NCBI GenBank assembly: GCA_036489395.1
Contig: DASXFW010000168.1
Span: 1 to 64,000 of the forward strand
Length of the DNA stretch: 64,000 nt
Direction of reading: 5' to 3'
Source of the DNA: JASHVB01 sp036489395
GTDB lineage: Bacteria; Pseudomonadota; Alphaproteobacteria; Acetobacterales; Acetobacteraceae
Below are positions 36,054-44,546 of the stretch, in pieces (the stretch's first letter is position 1; each line of letters opens with the position of its first letter). The position numbers and the translations under genes are program-made. Under the pieces are notes generated by a model. The model was not told the DNA's origin. It searched no databases and saw nothing but the letters and a program-made list of their open reading frames with translations.

Positions 36054-36410
36054 TCATGCCGCCATATGCGTATCCAACGTGAAGTCCAGCCGTATCACGT
36101 CATACTGCAGTATCATCTTCCCTTCCGGCGTCTTGTCGATCACGCCCGACAAGTACAACTTCCGCACGTCGCTGTGCACCGCGCGCACATCGCGCTCGAC
36201 CCGCCGGGCGATCTCCCGAATGGCAAGCGGCCCCTGGCCCGCCATTGCTCGCAGGAGCGCCCAACGCCTGGAATTCAGAAGCTGCCATGCCCCTTCCAGG
36301 CTTTCAAAATCCAGCCGAGCCGCCGCCTCCGGCTTGCCAGTCTTCCATGCACGCGCAATTTCCGCGCGACGCTGTTCCACCGGCTGATTACCGATGATGA
36401 GGGTGCTCAT
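36054..36410 (-). CDS. TumA-like antitoxin, winged-helix DNA-binding protein (HVO_A0114 type)
   Basis: 118 residues from ATG 36410, overlapping the end of the TumE-like gene by 23 nt. Residues 50-110 form a winged helix (LLNSRRWALLRAMAGQGPLA, IREIARRVERDVRAVHSDVR), the HVO_A0114/TumA pattern. Such proteins are the antitoxin and autorepressor of TumE toxins. It is the downstream gene, as in other tumE-tumA pairs. Convergent with the HpaB gene, with 17 nt between stops. Confidence 0.7.
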   Translation of the reverse strand: MSTLIIGNQPVEQRRAEIARAWKTGKPEAAARLDFESLEGAWQLLNSRRWALLRAMAGQGPLAIREIARRVERDVRAVHSDVRKLYLSGVIDKTPEGKMILQYDVIRLDFTLDTHMAA

Positions 36411-36621
36411 CGAGGTAGCGTCCGACATCGGCATCGAAGGCCGCGAGGAGCCGCTCGATCGACGTGAACTGATACGTCGTTTCCCCGCTGCCGATGTGGC
36501 GATGGTCGCCTTTGCCCGCTTCGTTGTCATAGCGCAGCACACATTGTTCCTGATCGATAAGCGCCAACCAGTACTTGTAGCGATGTTCGCTGCCCGGGAC
36601 GCGACGCGGTACCTGCCACAC
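36388..36621 (-). CDS. TumE/DUF6516-type toxin, start codon possibly lost
   Basis: From GTG 36621 the protein is VWQVPRRVPGSEHRYKYWLA, then CVLRYDNEAGKGDHRHIG and FTSIERLLAAFDADV, a DUF6516/TumE signature (YDNExGKGDHRH). Family members begin about 20-25 residues earlier. In this frame the homologous extension (QALVIRRRERLRPGTFAEIV) is present back to a TGA at about 36703-36705, but it contains no ATG, GTG or TTG, only CTG codons. So translation may start at a CTG near 36684, or the toxin has lost its start and is silent. Confidence 0.65.
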   Translation of the reverse strand: MWQVPRRVPGSEHRYKYWLALIDQEQCVLRYDNEAGKGDHRHIGSGETTYQFTSIERLLAAFDADVGRYLDEHPHHR

Positions 36622-36705
36622 AACGATCTCGGCGAACGTTCCAGGCCGCAGGCGCTCGCGACGACGGATGACCAGCGCTTGCAGCGTGCGGTGTCTGTGT
36701 TGTCA

Positions 36706-36982
36706 ATGAAAGCAACATCTATCTGGGAAAGCAACGCTCATCTGGCGCCGCCTCCGGGCGTCGGAACATCGGGGCTGCAACCAGCGGCCAGGCCGCTGGC
36801 GGCCGCCGGGTAGCGGGCGGTGGCCAGATCACGGGCGGCTGATGCCGGTGCGTAGCCGGACTGCCGCCCGTGTCCAGGCCGCGCCGCACTCGCCGAACCC
36901 GCTGTTTGCAATTCCTTAAGCATGGCCCGGGTAGAATGCATCGTCGCCACCGCCGCCGCTGCAACCTCCTGGACACGACCGC
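36706..36982. other. Intergenic region upstream of the chemoreceptor
   Basis: About 280 bases, divergently flanked by the TumE-like gene and the chemoreceptor. Short GC-rich inverted segments (GGCCAGGCCGCTGGCGGCC area) are visible but no gene or clear promoter. Confidence 0.35.
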
Positions 36983-39292
36983 ATGAAACTGATCCGGCTG
37001 TCGATCCGCTCGCGCATTTACGGCGGCATGGGCGTCATCGTGGTCCTCGGCCTGTTGCTGGCCGGTCTCGCCGTTTGGAACCTGACCCAGATCGGCCACC
37101 AGGTCGGCCGCATGAGCACGCTGTCCGACAACAACCTGCGCGTGCTGCATCTCGTGCGCCTGATGGAGACCATGCGCGAGGCCTCGCTGCGCGTTGCCAT
37201 GGCCTCGACGCAGCCGGCGCTGGAGCCGGACGATGCGGCGGAAGCGCTCACCATGATCGATCTGCTGCAATCGGTCGCCAAGGCCACGCGGTCGGAGCCC
37301 CAGCGCCAGGCGTTCCAGTCGATGTTGGGCGGCTGCAATACCTGCCACCAGCTCAGCGCTGAATTGCGGGCGTCGATCCGGCAGATCGACGACGCGCGCA
37401 GCCCGCTGCTGGGTGCCGGCGATCGGCTGACGTCGGATGCCGCCGGATTGCTCGCCGCCGTCGCGAAATCGACGGATGGCGATGGCGCGACGGCCGCCCG
37501 GAGCGTTGCCGCGGCGGTGCGATCGGGCGTGGCCAGCGGCGAGCGGTTTCTGCTGATGCGGGACGCGAAAGACTCGGCGTCGTTCGACACGAACCTGGCG
37601 GTCGCGAACGCGGCGCTGGCGACGCTTGCGAAGCAGCCGCTTACCGCCGATCTGCGCACGCTCGCGGGGACAGTCGGCACGTCCCTGGCCGCCTATAGCG
37701 ACCGCTTCGCGGCGATGTCTGCTGCCCTGCGCAAGAAGGACGACTTGTTCGACAACAAGATGATGCCGCTGGTCAAACAGCAGATGGCCGCCGCAAAGGA
37801 CGTCGCCGCATCGCTGAGCCAGGAATTCGCCAGCACGCGTGACGCCACATCGACCATGGTCGGCCGAACCATCGCAGAGCAGGAGCTGATCGCCGGCATC
37901 GGCCTGTTGTTGAGTGCCGTCATCGGGTTATTCGTCGGACGCGGCATCGCGCGTCCCGTCACGGGCATGACGACAGCGATCACCCGGCTGGCAGCCGGCG
38001 AGACCGACGTGGACATCCCCTGCCGTGACGCGACCGACGAGATGGGCGCAATCGCCGGCGCGGTCGAAGTGTTCCGGCAGAATGCGATCCAGCGGGAGCG
38101 GCTTGAGACAGAACAACAAGTGCAGACGCGGCAGGCGTCGGAGCAAAAACGGCTGGCGCTGGTCGGTATGGCGGAAACCATAGAGCATGAGATGGGCGCC
38201 ACGCTGGAGGCGATCGGCGCGCGCACCACGACGATGGCGGCGGCCGCCGCTGAAATGAGCGCCTCGGCGCAGCGCACCGGGCATTCGGCGGACGGCGCGG
38301 CGAGCGCGGCGGCCCAGGCGCTCGCCAATGCTCAGACGGTTGCCAGCGCGGCGGAGCAACTCGCCGCCTCGATCCGGGAGATCGGCGGCCAGGTCAGCCA
38401 ATCCACCGCCGCGGTTGCCCATGCGGTCGAGGCCGGCGGCGAGGCGCGCGCAACCATGGCGACGCTCAACGAGCAAGTCGGACGCATCGGCGCCGTCGCC
38501 GACATGATCGGCTCGATCGCCGCCAAGACCAACTTACTTGCGCTGAACGCGACGATCGAGGCCGCGCGCGCCGGCGACGCCGGCAAGGGCTTCGCCGTCG
38601 TCGCCAGCGAGGTGAAGCAGCTCGCCGCGCAGACCGCCCGCTCGACCGAGGAGATCGGGCGTCACATCAACGACGTGCGTACCGCTACGGGCGCCTCGGT
38701 CGCGCGGATGGAGCGCATCGAACACACGATCGGGGAGATCGACGCCATCGCCAGCTCGATCGCCGCGGCGGTGGAGGAGCAAGCGGCGGCAACGGCGGAG
38801 ATCGCGCGCAACGTGAACGAAACGGCTTCCGCCGCGAACGAGATGACGCGGCGGATCGGGGAAGTGTCCAGCGAGGCGAGCCAGACGGGCCAGCACAGCG
38901 TCCAGGTGCGCGACGACACGGCCGCGCTGACATCGATGGTCAGCGAGCTGCAGCACGCGGTGATCCGCGTCGTCCGGTCCTCGACGACGGAAGTCGATCG
39001 CCGGGCCCACCGCCGGTATGCGGTGGCGCTGCCGTGCCGGATGATGGTGACGGGCCAGGGGATGCACGAGGCTCGCGTCGTGGATCTGTCGGAGCATGGT
39101 GCCGCGGTCGTCGATTGTCCGGTCTTGCCGCCTGGCACGCGCGGCGTGCTCCATGTGGACCGCATCGGGATGCAGTTGCCGTTTTCCGTCCATGCCGCCG
39201 AGGACAAGGGCCTGCACCTGGCGTTCGAGATCGACGCGGCGGAGACGGCGAAGCTGGCGCAGGCCGTGTCGCGGCTGCGCGCCGCGGCGTGA
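36983..39292 (+). CDS. Chemoreceptor (MCP) with haem c motif and C-terminal PilZ domain
   Basis: 769 residues. TM1 about 14-33 and TM2 about 308-328 enclose a helical periplasmic sensor with a CxxCH motif (Cys118, Cys121, His122 in GGCNTCHQL), a covalent haem c site, so redox, oxygen or NO sensing is plausible. HAMP follows (RGIARPVTGMTTAITRLAAG), then the MCP signalling domain with the tip NLLALNATIEAARAGDAGKG. The last ~95 residues form a PilZ domain (RRAHRRYAV and DLSEHGA), which binds cyclic di-GMP. No che genes or flagellar genes are nearby, so it serves a remote chemosensory array. ATG 36983; weak ribosome site. Confidence 0.85.
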   Translation: MKLIRLSIRSRIYGGMGVIVVLGLLLAGLAVWNLTQIGHQVGRMSTLSDNNLRVLHLVRLMETMREASLRVAMASTQPALEPDDAAEALTMIDLLQSVAKATRSEPQRQAFQSMLGGCNTCHQLSAELRASIRQIDDARSPLLGAGDRLTSDAAGLLAAVAKSTDGDGATAARSVAAAVRSGVASGERFLLMRDAKDSASFDTNLAVANAALATLAKQPLTADLRTLAGTVGTSLAAYSDRFAAMSAALRKKDDLFDNKMMPLVKQQMAAAKDVAASLSQEFASTRDATSTMVGRTIAEQELIAGIGLLLSAVIGLFVGRGIARPVTGMTTAITRLAAGETDVDIPCRDATDEMGAIAGAVEVFRQNAIQRERLETEQQVQTRQASEQKRLALVGMAETIEHEMGATLEAIGARTTTMAAAAAEMSASAQRTGHSADGAASAAAQALANAQTVASAAEQLAASIREIGGQVSQSTAAVAHAVEAGGEARATMATLNEQVGRIGAVADMIGSIAAKTNLLALNATIEAARAGDAGKGFAVVASEVKQLAAQTARSTEEIGRHINDVRTATGASVARMERIEHTIGEIDAIASSIAAAVEEQAAATAEIARNVNETASAANEMTRRIGEVSSEASQTGQHSVQVRDDTAALTSMVSELQHAVIRVVRSSTTEVDRRAHRRYAVALPCRMMVTGQGMHEARVVDLSEHGAAVVDCPVLPPGTRGVLHVDRIGMQLPFSVHAAEDKGLHLAFEIDAAETAKLAQAVSRLRAAA

Positions 39293-39473
39293 ACGGCGGG
39301 GTGCCTGTCGCGCGGCGGCGTGAGCAGCGGGGTGCCCTCGCGCGGCACACGGGCAACGCAGACGGCGGGGCGGTAATCAATTCCAGCGGACGCGTGTGCA
39401 TTCGGCGTAGTCGGGCGACGGCATTGCCGGCAGCGGCACTTGCAAAGGGCGCCATTGGCGCATAAATCGGATG

Positions 39474-39830
39474 ATGGACGGCCCGATCACGGTCGTTGAG
39501 ACTCCGCAATTCATCCGGCAGGCGCAGGATGTCTGGAAAGACGACGAACTCGCCGCGTTCGTGGACTTCATCGCCAGGAACCCCGACGCCGGCGATGTCA
39601 TTCCAGGCGCCCACGGCGTTCGTAAGTTGCGATGGCGGCGGCAGGGCGGCGGTAAACGCGGCGGCGTCCGCGTCATCTACTTCTACCACAGCATGCACGT
39701 GCCAGTGTATTTGCTGATGGTTTATGCGAAGGCGATGCGCGAGGACATCTCGCCCGATGCACGGAAGGCGCTGGCGGACTTTGCTATGCACCTCAAGCGA
39801 GGCGTGCGGACAGGAAGGCTCGGAGAGTGA
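39474..39830 (+). CDS. HigB/RelE-type toxin
   Basis: 118 residues from ATG 39474 (39471 also possible). ITVVETPQFIRQAQDVWKDD, FVDFIARNPDAGDVIPGAHG, RKLRWRRQGGGKRGGVRVIY and YLLMVYAKAMREDIS follow the RelE/HigB ribonuclease fold that cuts mRNA on the ribosome. Catalytic basic residues (Arg/Lys in the RKLRW segment) are present. It is one base from the HTH antitoxin gene, the toxin-first order of HigBA/NadS-type modules. Looks intact. Confidence 0.8.
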   Translation: MDGPITVVETPQFIRQAQDVWKDDELAAFVDFIARNPDAGDVIPGAHGVRKLRWRRQGGGKRGGVRVIYFYHSMHVPVYLLMVYAKAMREDISPDARKALADFAMHLKRGVRTGRLGE

Positions 39831-39831
39831 G

Positions 39832-40122
39832 ATGAACAAGTTCAGCAAGGACCTGCTGCAAGGCATGCGCGAGGCGTGCGACTTCGCGGAGGGTAAGGCC
39901 TCGGCGGCACGGGTCCATGTCGTGGCGACACCCGACGTGCGCGCGATCCGGCGCCGGCTGCATATGTCGCAGCACGAATTTGCCAGCGCCTTTCGCATTC
40001 CTATCGCGACGCTGAAGAACTGGGAGCAGGGGCGGCGGGCACCGGACGCTCCAGCGGCGGCTTATCTGCAAGCGATCGCGCGCCGGCCGGAGGTCATCCG
40101 GGAAGCGCTGCGGCAGGAGTGA
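39832..40122 (+). CDS. HigA/NadS-type helix-turn-helix antitoxin
   Basis: 96 residues from ATG 39832, with GGAGAG before it. Helix-turn-helix of the XRE type: DVRAIRRRLHMSQHEFASAF then IPIATLKNWEQGRRAPDAPA. The N-terminal ~35 residues would bind the toxin. These proteins neutralise the toxin and repress their own operon. Ends 7 nt before the convergent CinA-domain gene. Confidence 0.8.
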   Translation: MNKFSKDLLQGMREACDFAEGKASAARVHVVATPDVRAIRRRLHMSQHEFASAFRIPIATLKNWEQGRRAPDAPAAAYLQAIARRPEVIREALRQE

Positions 40123-40129
40123 AGCGCTC

Positions 40130-40891
40130 CTACCCCTCCGGCTCCCCCTGGATCGGCACCTTCCCCAGCCCCGCGATCAACGCGGTAACGTCCACGATCA
40201 CCGCCTCCACCGCCACGACATCCGTCCCCTTCGCGACCAGCGACACGCCGTTACCGCTGGCCCGGTAGAACGGATAACTCCCGAGATCGATGTCCGGAGA
40301 CTTCGCCTGGATCGCCGCAAGCCCCTCGGCGATCATCCCTTCCGGCAGACCGATCGCATGCACCGCGCGCGACACGATCTTCGGCCCGCCTTGCAGCCGC
40401 GGCGACAGCCACTCCCACATCGACTGCATCACCCGCGGCACGCCGGCCATCACATACACATTGCCGATCTGGAACCCGGGCGCGACTGACAGTGCGTTCT
40501 CGATCAACGTCGCGCCGCGCGGCATCGTCGCCATGCGCTGCCGCGCCGCGTTGAAGCCGCCGGGCGGATAGGCACGCTCCATGCGCGCCCACGCCACCGG
40601 ATGCGGCTCCCACGGCACGCCGAACGCCGCGGCGATGCATTCGCTGGTGATGTCGTCGTGCGTCGGGCCGATGCCGCCCGTGGTGAACACGTAATCGAAC
40701 TTCGCGCGCACCTCATTGACCGTATCGACGATGGTTTGCGGCACGTCGGGGATCACCCGCACCTCGCGCAACGGGATGCCGATCTCGCCCAGGCCGATCG
40801 CGAGGAACCGGATGTTGGCGTCCTGCGTGCGGCCGGACAGCACCTCGTTGCCGATCACCAGCAGGCAGGCGGTGGGATTGGTCGCGGGCAT
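40130..40891 (-). CDS. CinA N-terminal (molybdopterin-binding-like) domain protein
   Basis: 253 residues from ATG 40891, with GGAG upstream (a further in-frame ATG lies at 40906). LLVIGNEVLSGRTQDANIRF and FTTGGIGPTHDDITSECIAA are the MoCF/CinA-N fold motifs. Full-length CinA (about 410 residues) also has a C-terminal nicotinamide-nucleotide amidase; it is missing here, so this is the stand-alone COG1058 type (ADP-ribose/FAD pyrophosphatase or unknown nucleotide hydrolase). Metabolite-repair role inferred. Same strand as the GNAT-NUDIX gene 37 nt upstream. Confidence 0.75.
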   Translation of the reverse strand: MPATNPTACLLVIGNEVLSGRTQDANIRFLAIGLGEIGIPLREVRVIPDVPQTIVDTVNEVRAKFDYVFTTGGIGPTHDDITSECIAAAFGVPWEPHPVAWARMERAYPPGGFNAARQRMATMPRGATLIENALSVAPGFQIGNVYVMAGVPRVMQSMWEWLSPRLQGGPKIVSRAVHAIGLPEGMIAEGLAAIQAKSPDIDLGSYPFYRASGNGVSLVAKGTDVVAVEAVIVDVTALIAGLGKVPIQGEPEG

Positions 40892-40907
40892 GGTCGGCTC
40901 CTTCACG

Positions 40908-40957
40908 GGAAGTCGCGCAGCAACGGGATCACAGGAAGTCGCGCAGCAACGGGATCA
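40908..40957. repeat. Tandem duplication of a 24-bp segment at the GNAT-NUDIX 3' end
   Basis: GGAAGTCGCGCAGCAACGGG plus ATCA occurs at 40908-40931 and again at 40934-40957. The second copy encodes the C-terminus LIPLLRDFL of the GNAT-NUDIX protein; the first lies mostly beyond its stop. A recent slip duplication is likely. Confidence 0.8.
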
Positions 40958-42026
40958 GCGGCTTGTCGGCCGGCGGCATTTCATACTCGCCCAGCTTGCG
41001 CGGCCACACCCATTTCAGCGTCTGGTTCTCCCGCCCGGTCGGGATGCCCTTCCAGCGGCGGCACAGAAACAGCGGCATCAGCAAATGGAACTTCTCATAG
41101 GCGTGCGAGGCGAACGCGAACGGCGCGAGGCACGCCGCGGACACGTCGATGCCCAGCTCCTCCTTCAGCTCGCGGATCAGCGCGACCTCCGGCGTTTCGC
41201 CCGGGTGCAGCTTGCCGCCGGGGAATTCCCACAGGCCGGCCATGGTCTTGCCCTCGGGGCGGCGTGCCAGCAGCACGCGGCCGTCGATGTCGATCAGCGC
41301 GCAGGCGGCGACCAGCAGCATCGGCTTCGTCGCCGGATCCGCATGCTCTACCGTGTAGTGGCCGAAGATGTCGTCACGCGTCGCCTCGAACTTCCAGACC
41401 GGGCGGTCGCCGCCGCGGGCGACGGAGTATGCCGTGCCCTCCCCCGCCTGCCGAAAGCCGATGCGCCGCAGCACCGCGGCCGAGGCGGGATTGTCGGTCG
41501 CGACGCTGGCGTGGATGCGGTCCAGCTCCAGGTTGGCGATGCCCCAGCGCACCATGCGGCCGGCGGCCTCGGTGGCGACGCCGTGGCCCCAGTAGCGGCG
41601 GCCAACCCAGTAGCCGAGCGTGGCGGTGCGCGGCTTGCCGTCCAGCCGCAGGCTGACCACGCCGAGCAGGTGTTCCTGCGGGCCCTCGTGGCCGGTCATG
41701 GCGAGCGAGTACGCGGTGCCCTCGTCCAGCTCGCGCACGGTGGAGGCGATCCAGTCGTCCGCCAGTTGGCGCGGGTAGGGGAACGGCACCACGGCCAGGT
41801 TCCGCGTCACCTCCCAGTCGTTGATCAGCCGGTGCATCGCCGCGGCGTCGGCTGGGGCGAGAGGCCGCAGGGTCAGGCGTTCCGTGGTCAGCGGAGCGAA
41901 CGGCCCCGCCCCCGGCTCGAGCGCGGACGCCGCTGCGGACGGCTTGGGCGTGCGCCGTCGGTCCGTACGCTGGCGGCCCGGTTTCGACTCGGGGGGTGTG
42001 GCGTCGGGGCGGGGCGATCGGGGCAT
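40929..42026 (-). CDS. GNAT acetyltransferase / NUDIX (MutT-type) fusion
   Basis: 365 residues from ATG 42026. Residues about 45-205 are a RimJ/RimL-like GNAT (LTTERLTLRPLAPADAAAMH, GYWVGRRYWGHGVATEA, the acetyl-CoA loop). Residues about 230-365 are a NUDIX hydrolase with the complete box GGKLHPGETPEVALIRELKE then ELG, like MutT 8-oxo-dGTP diphosphatase. Such bifunctional proteins are annotated in alphaproteobacteria. It probably cleans the nucleotide pool of oxidised dGTP; the acetylation target is unknown. The first 40 residues are basic and disordered. Confidence 0.85.
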   Translation of the reverse strand: MPRSPRPDATPPESKPGRQRTDRRRTPKPSAAASALEPGAGPFAPLTTERLTLRPLAPADAAAMHRLINDWEVTRNLAVVPFPYPRQLADDWIASTVRELDEGTAYSLAMTGHEGPQEHLLGVVSLRLDGKPRTATLGYWVGRRYWGHGVATEAAGRMVRWGIANLELDRIHASVATDNPASAAVLRRIGFRQAGEGTAYSVARGGDRPVWKFEATRDDIFGHYTVEHADPATKPMLLVAACALIDIDGRVLLARRPEGKTMAGLWEFPGGKLHPGETPEVALIRELKEELGIDVSAACLAPFAFASHAYEKFHLLMPLFLCRRWKGIPTGRENQTLKWVWPRKLGEYEMPPADKPLIPLLRDFL

Positions 42027-42259
42027 TGGGTTCGCAAGGTGGCGCACCGTGCCGTGGGCAGGCAAGCGGGTGTGCGTGAAGGATTTCGCATGGTGTGGCG
42101 GCGCATCACCGATGACTGGTTCGCGCCGGCCAGGACTGACTGCCCGCACGCAGAATTCCCCTGTCCTGTGAATGGCGTCACTGCATCGCTCCCGGCCGAT
42201 CGCTACACGGTGGGTGCCTTTACTCATCCCGCGAGACAATATCCGAAAGCCCCGATCGC

Positions 42260-42529
42260 ATGTTCCATTGGCTGGCACTGTCCGGCTCGATTGCCGCCGG
42301 CTGGGAGAAGAATGCGTCTGGCTACCTGGCGAGCAGCCTGGTGCTGGGGACGTTCTCCGTGCGGTCGATGCGACGGCTGCGCATGCTTGGCATCGGCAGC
42401 AACCTGGCGTTCATCGGTTACGCCGTGATGGCCGGAGCACCGCCCATCCTTGTGCTGCATTCGCTGCTGCTGCCGATCAACATCTACCGGCTTGTGCAGA
42501 TGTCCCGCCCGTCTCCGGCAACCGCGTGA
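42260..42529 (+). CDS. Small membrane protein, three helices
   Basis: 89 residues: GYLASSLVLGTFSVRSMRRL, RMLGIGSNLAFIGYAVMA and LVLHSLLLPINIYRLVQM match a small YgjV/CBU_0592-like membrane family (pattern GYxAxxLVLxTFxMRxMxxLRxxAIxSNxxFIxYG) of unknown function, sometimes found fused to cyclic-nucleotide-binding domains. It is a single gene divergent from the GNAT-NUDIX gene, with 233 bases between them that show no repeat. Confidence 0.7.
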   Translation: MFHWLALSGSIAAGWEKNASGYLASSLVLGTFSVRSMRRLRMLGIGSNLAFIGYAVMAGAPPILVLHSLLLPINIYRLVQMSRPSPATA

Positions 42530-42541
42530 CGGCGCCCCGCG

Positions 42542-42853
42542 CTACCGCTCCTGCGGCGGAATATCCCTGATCCGCGCGGAAAATGCCGCGATATCCTCCC
42601 GGCTGTGCGACAGGTGCACCCGCCGCGTACCTGCCGGGCGGGTACCAAGCGACACGCCGGGCCGCCATTCCCGCGCCGGGCGAATCGGCCGCGGCACGAA
42701 GCCGCCGCCGCAATTGGGGCAGACGTTGTGCAGCACGTTCTCCACGCAGTCGGCGCAGAAGGTGCATTCGAACGTGCAGATGCGGGCCAGCGGCGACGCG
42801 GCGGGAAGGTCCCGATCGCAGCACTCGCAGTTTGGGCGGAGTTCCAGGGCCAT
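42542..42853 (-). CDS. DUF1272 zinc-ribbon-like protein
   Basis: 103 residues. The cysteine pattern LRPNCECCDRDLP, ICTFECTFCADCVENVL and VCPNCGGGFVPRPIRP defines DUF1272, a small probable zinc-binding protein of unknown function (about 60-90 residues normally). Here it has an extra C-terminal tail of about 35 residues (GTRRVHLSHSREDIAAFSAR). ATG 42853. Convergent with the small membrane protein gene; 12 nt between stops. Confidence 0.85.
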   Translation of the reverse strand: MALELRPNCECCDRDLPAASPLARICTFECTFCADCVENVLHNVCPNCGGGFVPRPIRPAREWRPGVSLGTRPAGTRRVHLSHSREDIAAFSARIRDIPPQER

Positions 42854-43172
42854 GTGCCGCAGCCTAGCGCCGGAGCGGCCGGACGGAAACGGTCCGGCGG
42901 CGGCCAGACTGGCGCCCGGCGCCAACTTGAAGCCTCCCGACTTGAAGCGTCGATGCAACGTGTCCCGCGCTACGGACATCGTCGAACCAGGGCCCCGCGC
43001 CGCCCGGCAACCGCCTTGTTCAACGAATCGTGCGTAACTCGCTTTCACGCAGCGCAGCGCTGCGGTAGATTGCCCTGGGGTCACGTTTGCCCTGGGGTCA
43101 CGTTTGCCCTGACCGGGGCCACGGCGCCCCGACCGCAATGCACTGGATCACGAGAGGCGAAGATCGCCGCCT
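42854..43172. other. Upstream region of the diguanylate cyclase gene
   Basis: About 320 bases between divergent genes. The only notable structure is the 17-bp tandem repeat at 43070-43111. Translated frames across the region show no family pattern. Confidence 0.4.
43070..43111 (+). repeat. Tandem repeat, 17-bp unit, 2.5 copies
   Basis: TTGCCCTGGGGTCACGT occurs twice in perfect tandem (43070-43086, 43087-43103) followed by a partial TTGCCCTG. It lies about 60-100 bases before the diguanylate cyclase ATG and could bind a regulator, or may simply be slippage. Confidence 0.7.
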
Positions 43173-44546
43173 ATGACCGCCCGCATCCTGATCGTGGACG
43201 ACGTTCCGGCGAACACCCGCTTGCTCGAGGCCAAGCTGTCCGCCGAGTACTACCAGGTCGCCAGCGCCCCCAATGGCTTCGACGCCATCACCATGGCGCA
43301 CGACTGGCAGCCCGATCTCATTTTGCTCGACGTCATGATGCCCGGGATGGACGGCTTCGAGTGCTGCAAGCGCCTGAAGAGCGATCCGCCGACCCTGCAT
43401 ATCCCTATCGTCATGGTCACCGCGCTCGGCGAACCCAGCGAGCGGCTGCGCGGCCTCGAATCCGGCGCCGACGATTTCCTGACCAAGCCGGTCGAATACG
43501 AAACGCTGATGGCGCGCGTCCGCAACTTGGTGCGGCTCAAGCGCATGCTGGACGAGTGGCGCGCCCGCGGCGACACCGCCCGCGCCCTTGGGCTGTCGGC
43601 GGACCACTTCACCATCCCCTCGGTCGCCGGCGCCCGCGCCCTGGTGATCGACGACTGGGACCTCGGCGCACAGTCCATCCAGGACGCGCTGTCCCGCGAG
43701 GGTATCATTCCCGGCCGCGCCCGCAGCCAGGCCGAGGCGATCGCGCTCTCCGCCGCCATCGCGTTCGACCTCATCGTGCTGAGCCTGGCGCTGGCGGAGG
43801 AGGACCCGCTGAAGCTCGCTTCGGCGCTGCGGGCGGCGGACGGCACGCGCGACGTGCCGATGCTGCTGATCGCCGAGCCGGAGGAGCGGGATCGGCTGCT
43901 GCGCGGCTTCGACCTCGGCGCCAACGACTGGCTGCTGCTGCCGGTGGACGAGAACGAGCTGCGCGCCCGCGCCCGCAACCAGATCCGCCGCAAGTTCTAC
44001 CAGGACTGGCTGCGCGCGGACCTCGGCTCGGCGCTGGAACTGGCGCTGATCGACCCGCTGACCGGGCTGTATAACCAGCGCTACCTGATGCGGCATCTGC
44101 GCAACCTGCTGGACGGACCGCAGCCGCGCGAGCTGTCGGTGCTGATGATCGACGTGGACCATTTCAAGACGGTGAACGACGACTACGGCCACGCCGTGGG
44201 CGACCGCGCGCTGCGATTGATCGCGGACACATTGCGCGCCAATACGCGTGTGTTCGACTCCATCGCCCGCTACGGCGGGGAGGAGTTTGTCGTCGCGATG
44301 CCAGCTTCCAGTTGTGACGACGCAATCGCCGCAGCCGAAAGGTTGCGCGTTGCAGTGGAAGAACAAGTATTTGAGCCGGCGCCGGACCGGCGCTGCAGGC
44401 TCACCATCAGCATCGGCATTGCCTGTACTGACGACTCGCCGCTGACGCCGGAAAACCTGCTGCGCGCTGCCGACCTCGCGCTGTATGACGCGAAGCGGGC
44501 CGGGCGAAACCGCGTGGCCGTGGCTGCCGCGGTACGCTCTACTTGA
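43173..44546 (+). CDS. pleD: PleD-type diguanylate cyclase (REC-REC-GGDEF)
   Basis: 457 residues. Receiver 1 has phosphoacceptor Asp53 (LLDVMMPGMDG) and TKPVEY. Receiver 2 (about 150-275) lacks the acceptor (LIVLSLALAEE), as in PleD where it is a dimerisation adaptor. The GGDEF domain carries the active motif GGEEF (368-372) and a product-inhibition I-site RVFD five residues before it. It makes cyclic di-GMP when phosphorylated, controlling motility, stalk or biofilm. rpmG lies just beyond in opposite orientation, a gene neighbourhood also seen around pleD in other alphaproteobacteria. divK is not seen upstream. Confidence 0.9.
   Translation: MTARILIVDDVPANTRLLEAKLSAEYYQVASAPNGFDAITMAHDWQPDLILLDVMMPGMDGFECCKRLKSDPPTLHIPIVMVTALGEPSERLRGLESGADDFLTKPVEYETLMARVRNLVRLKRMLDEWRARGDTARALGLSADHFTIPSVAGARALVIDDWDLGAQSIQDALSREGIIPGRARSQAEAIALSAAIAFDLIVLSLALAEEDPLKLASALRAADGTRDVPMLLIAEPEERDRLLRGFDLGANDWLLLPVDENELRARARNQIRRKFYQDWLRADLGSALELALIDPLTGLYNQRYLMRHLRNLLDGPQPRELSVLMIDVDHFKTVNDDYGHAVGDRALRLIADTLRANTRVFDSIARYGGEEFVVAMPASSCDDAIAAAERLRVAVEEQVFEPAPDRRCRLTISIGIACTDDSPLTPENLLRAADLALYDAKRAGRNRVAVAAAVRST

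Noticed and set aside
43070..43111. CRISPR-like direct repeats
   Set aside because: The units are directly abutting with no spacers, and no cas genes are in the window.
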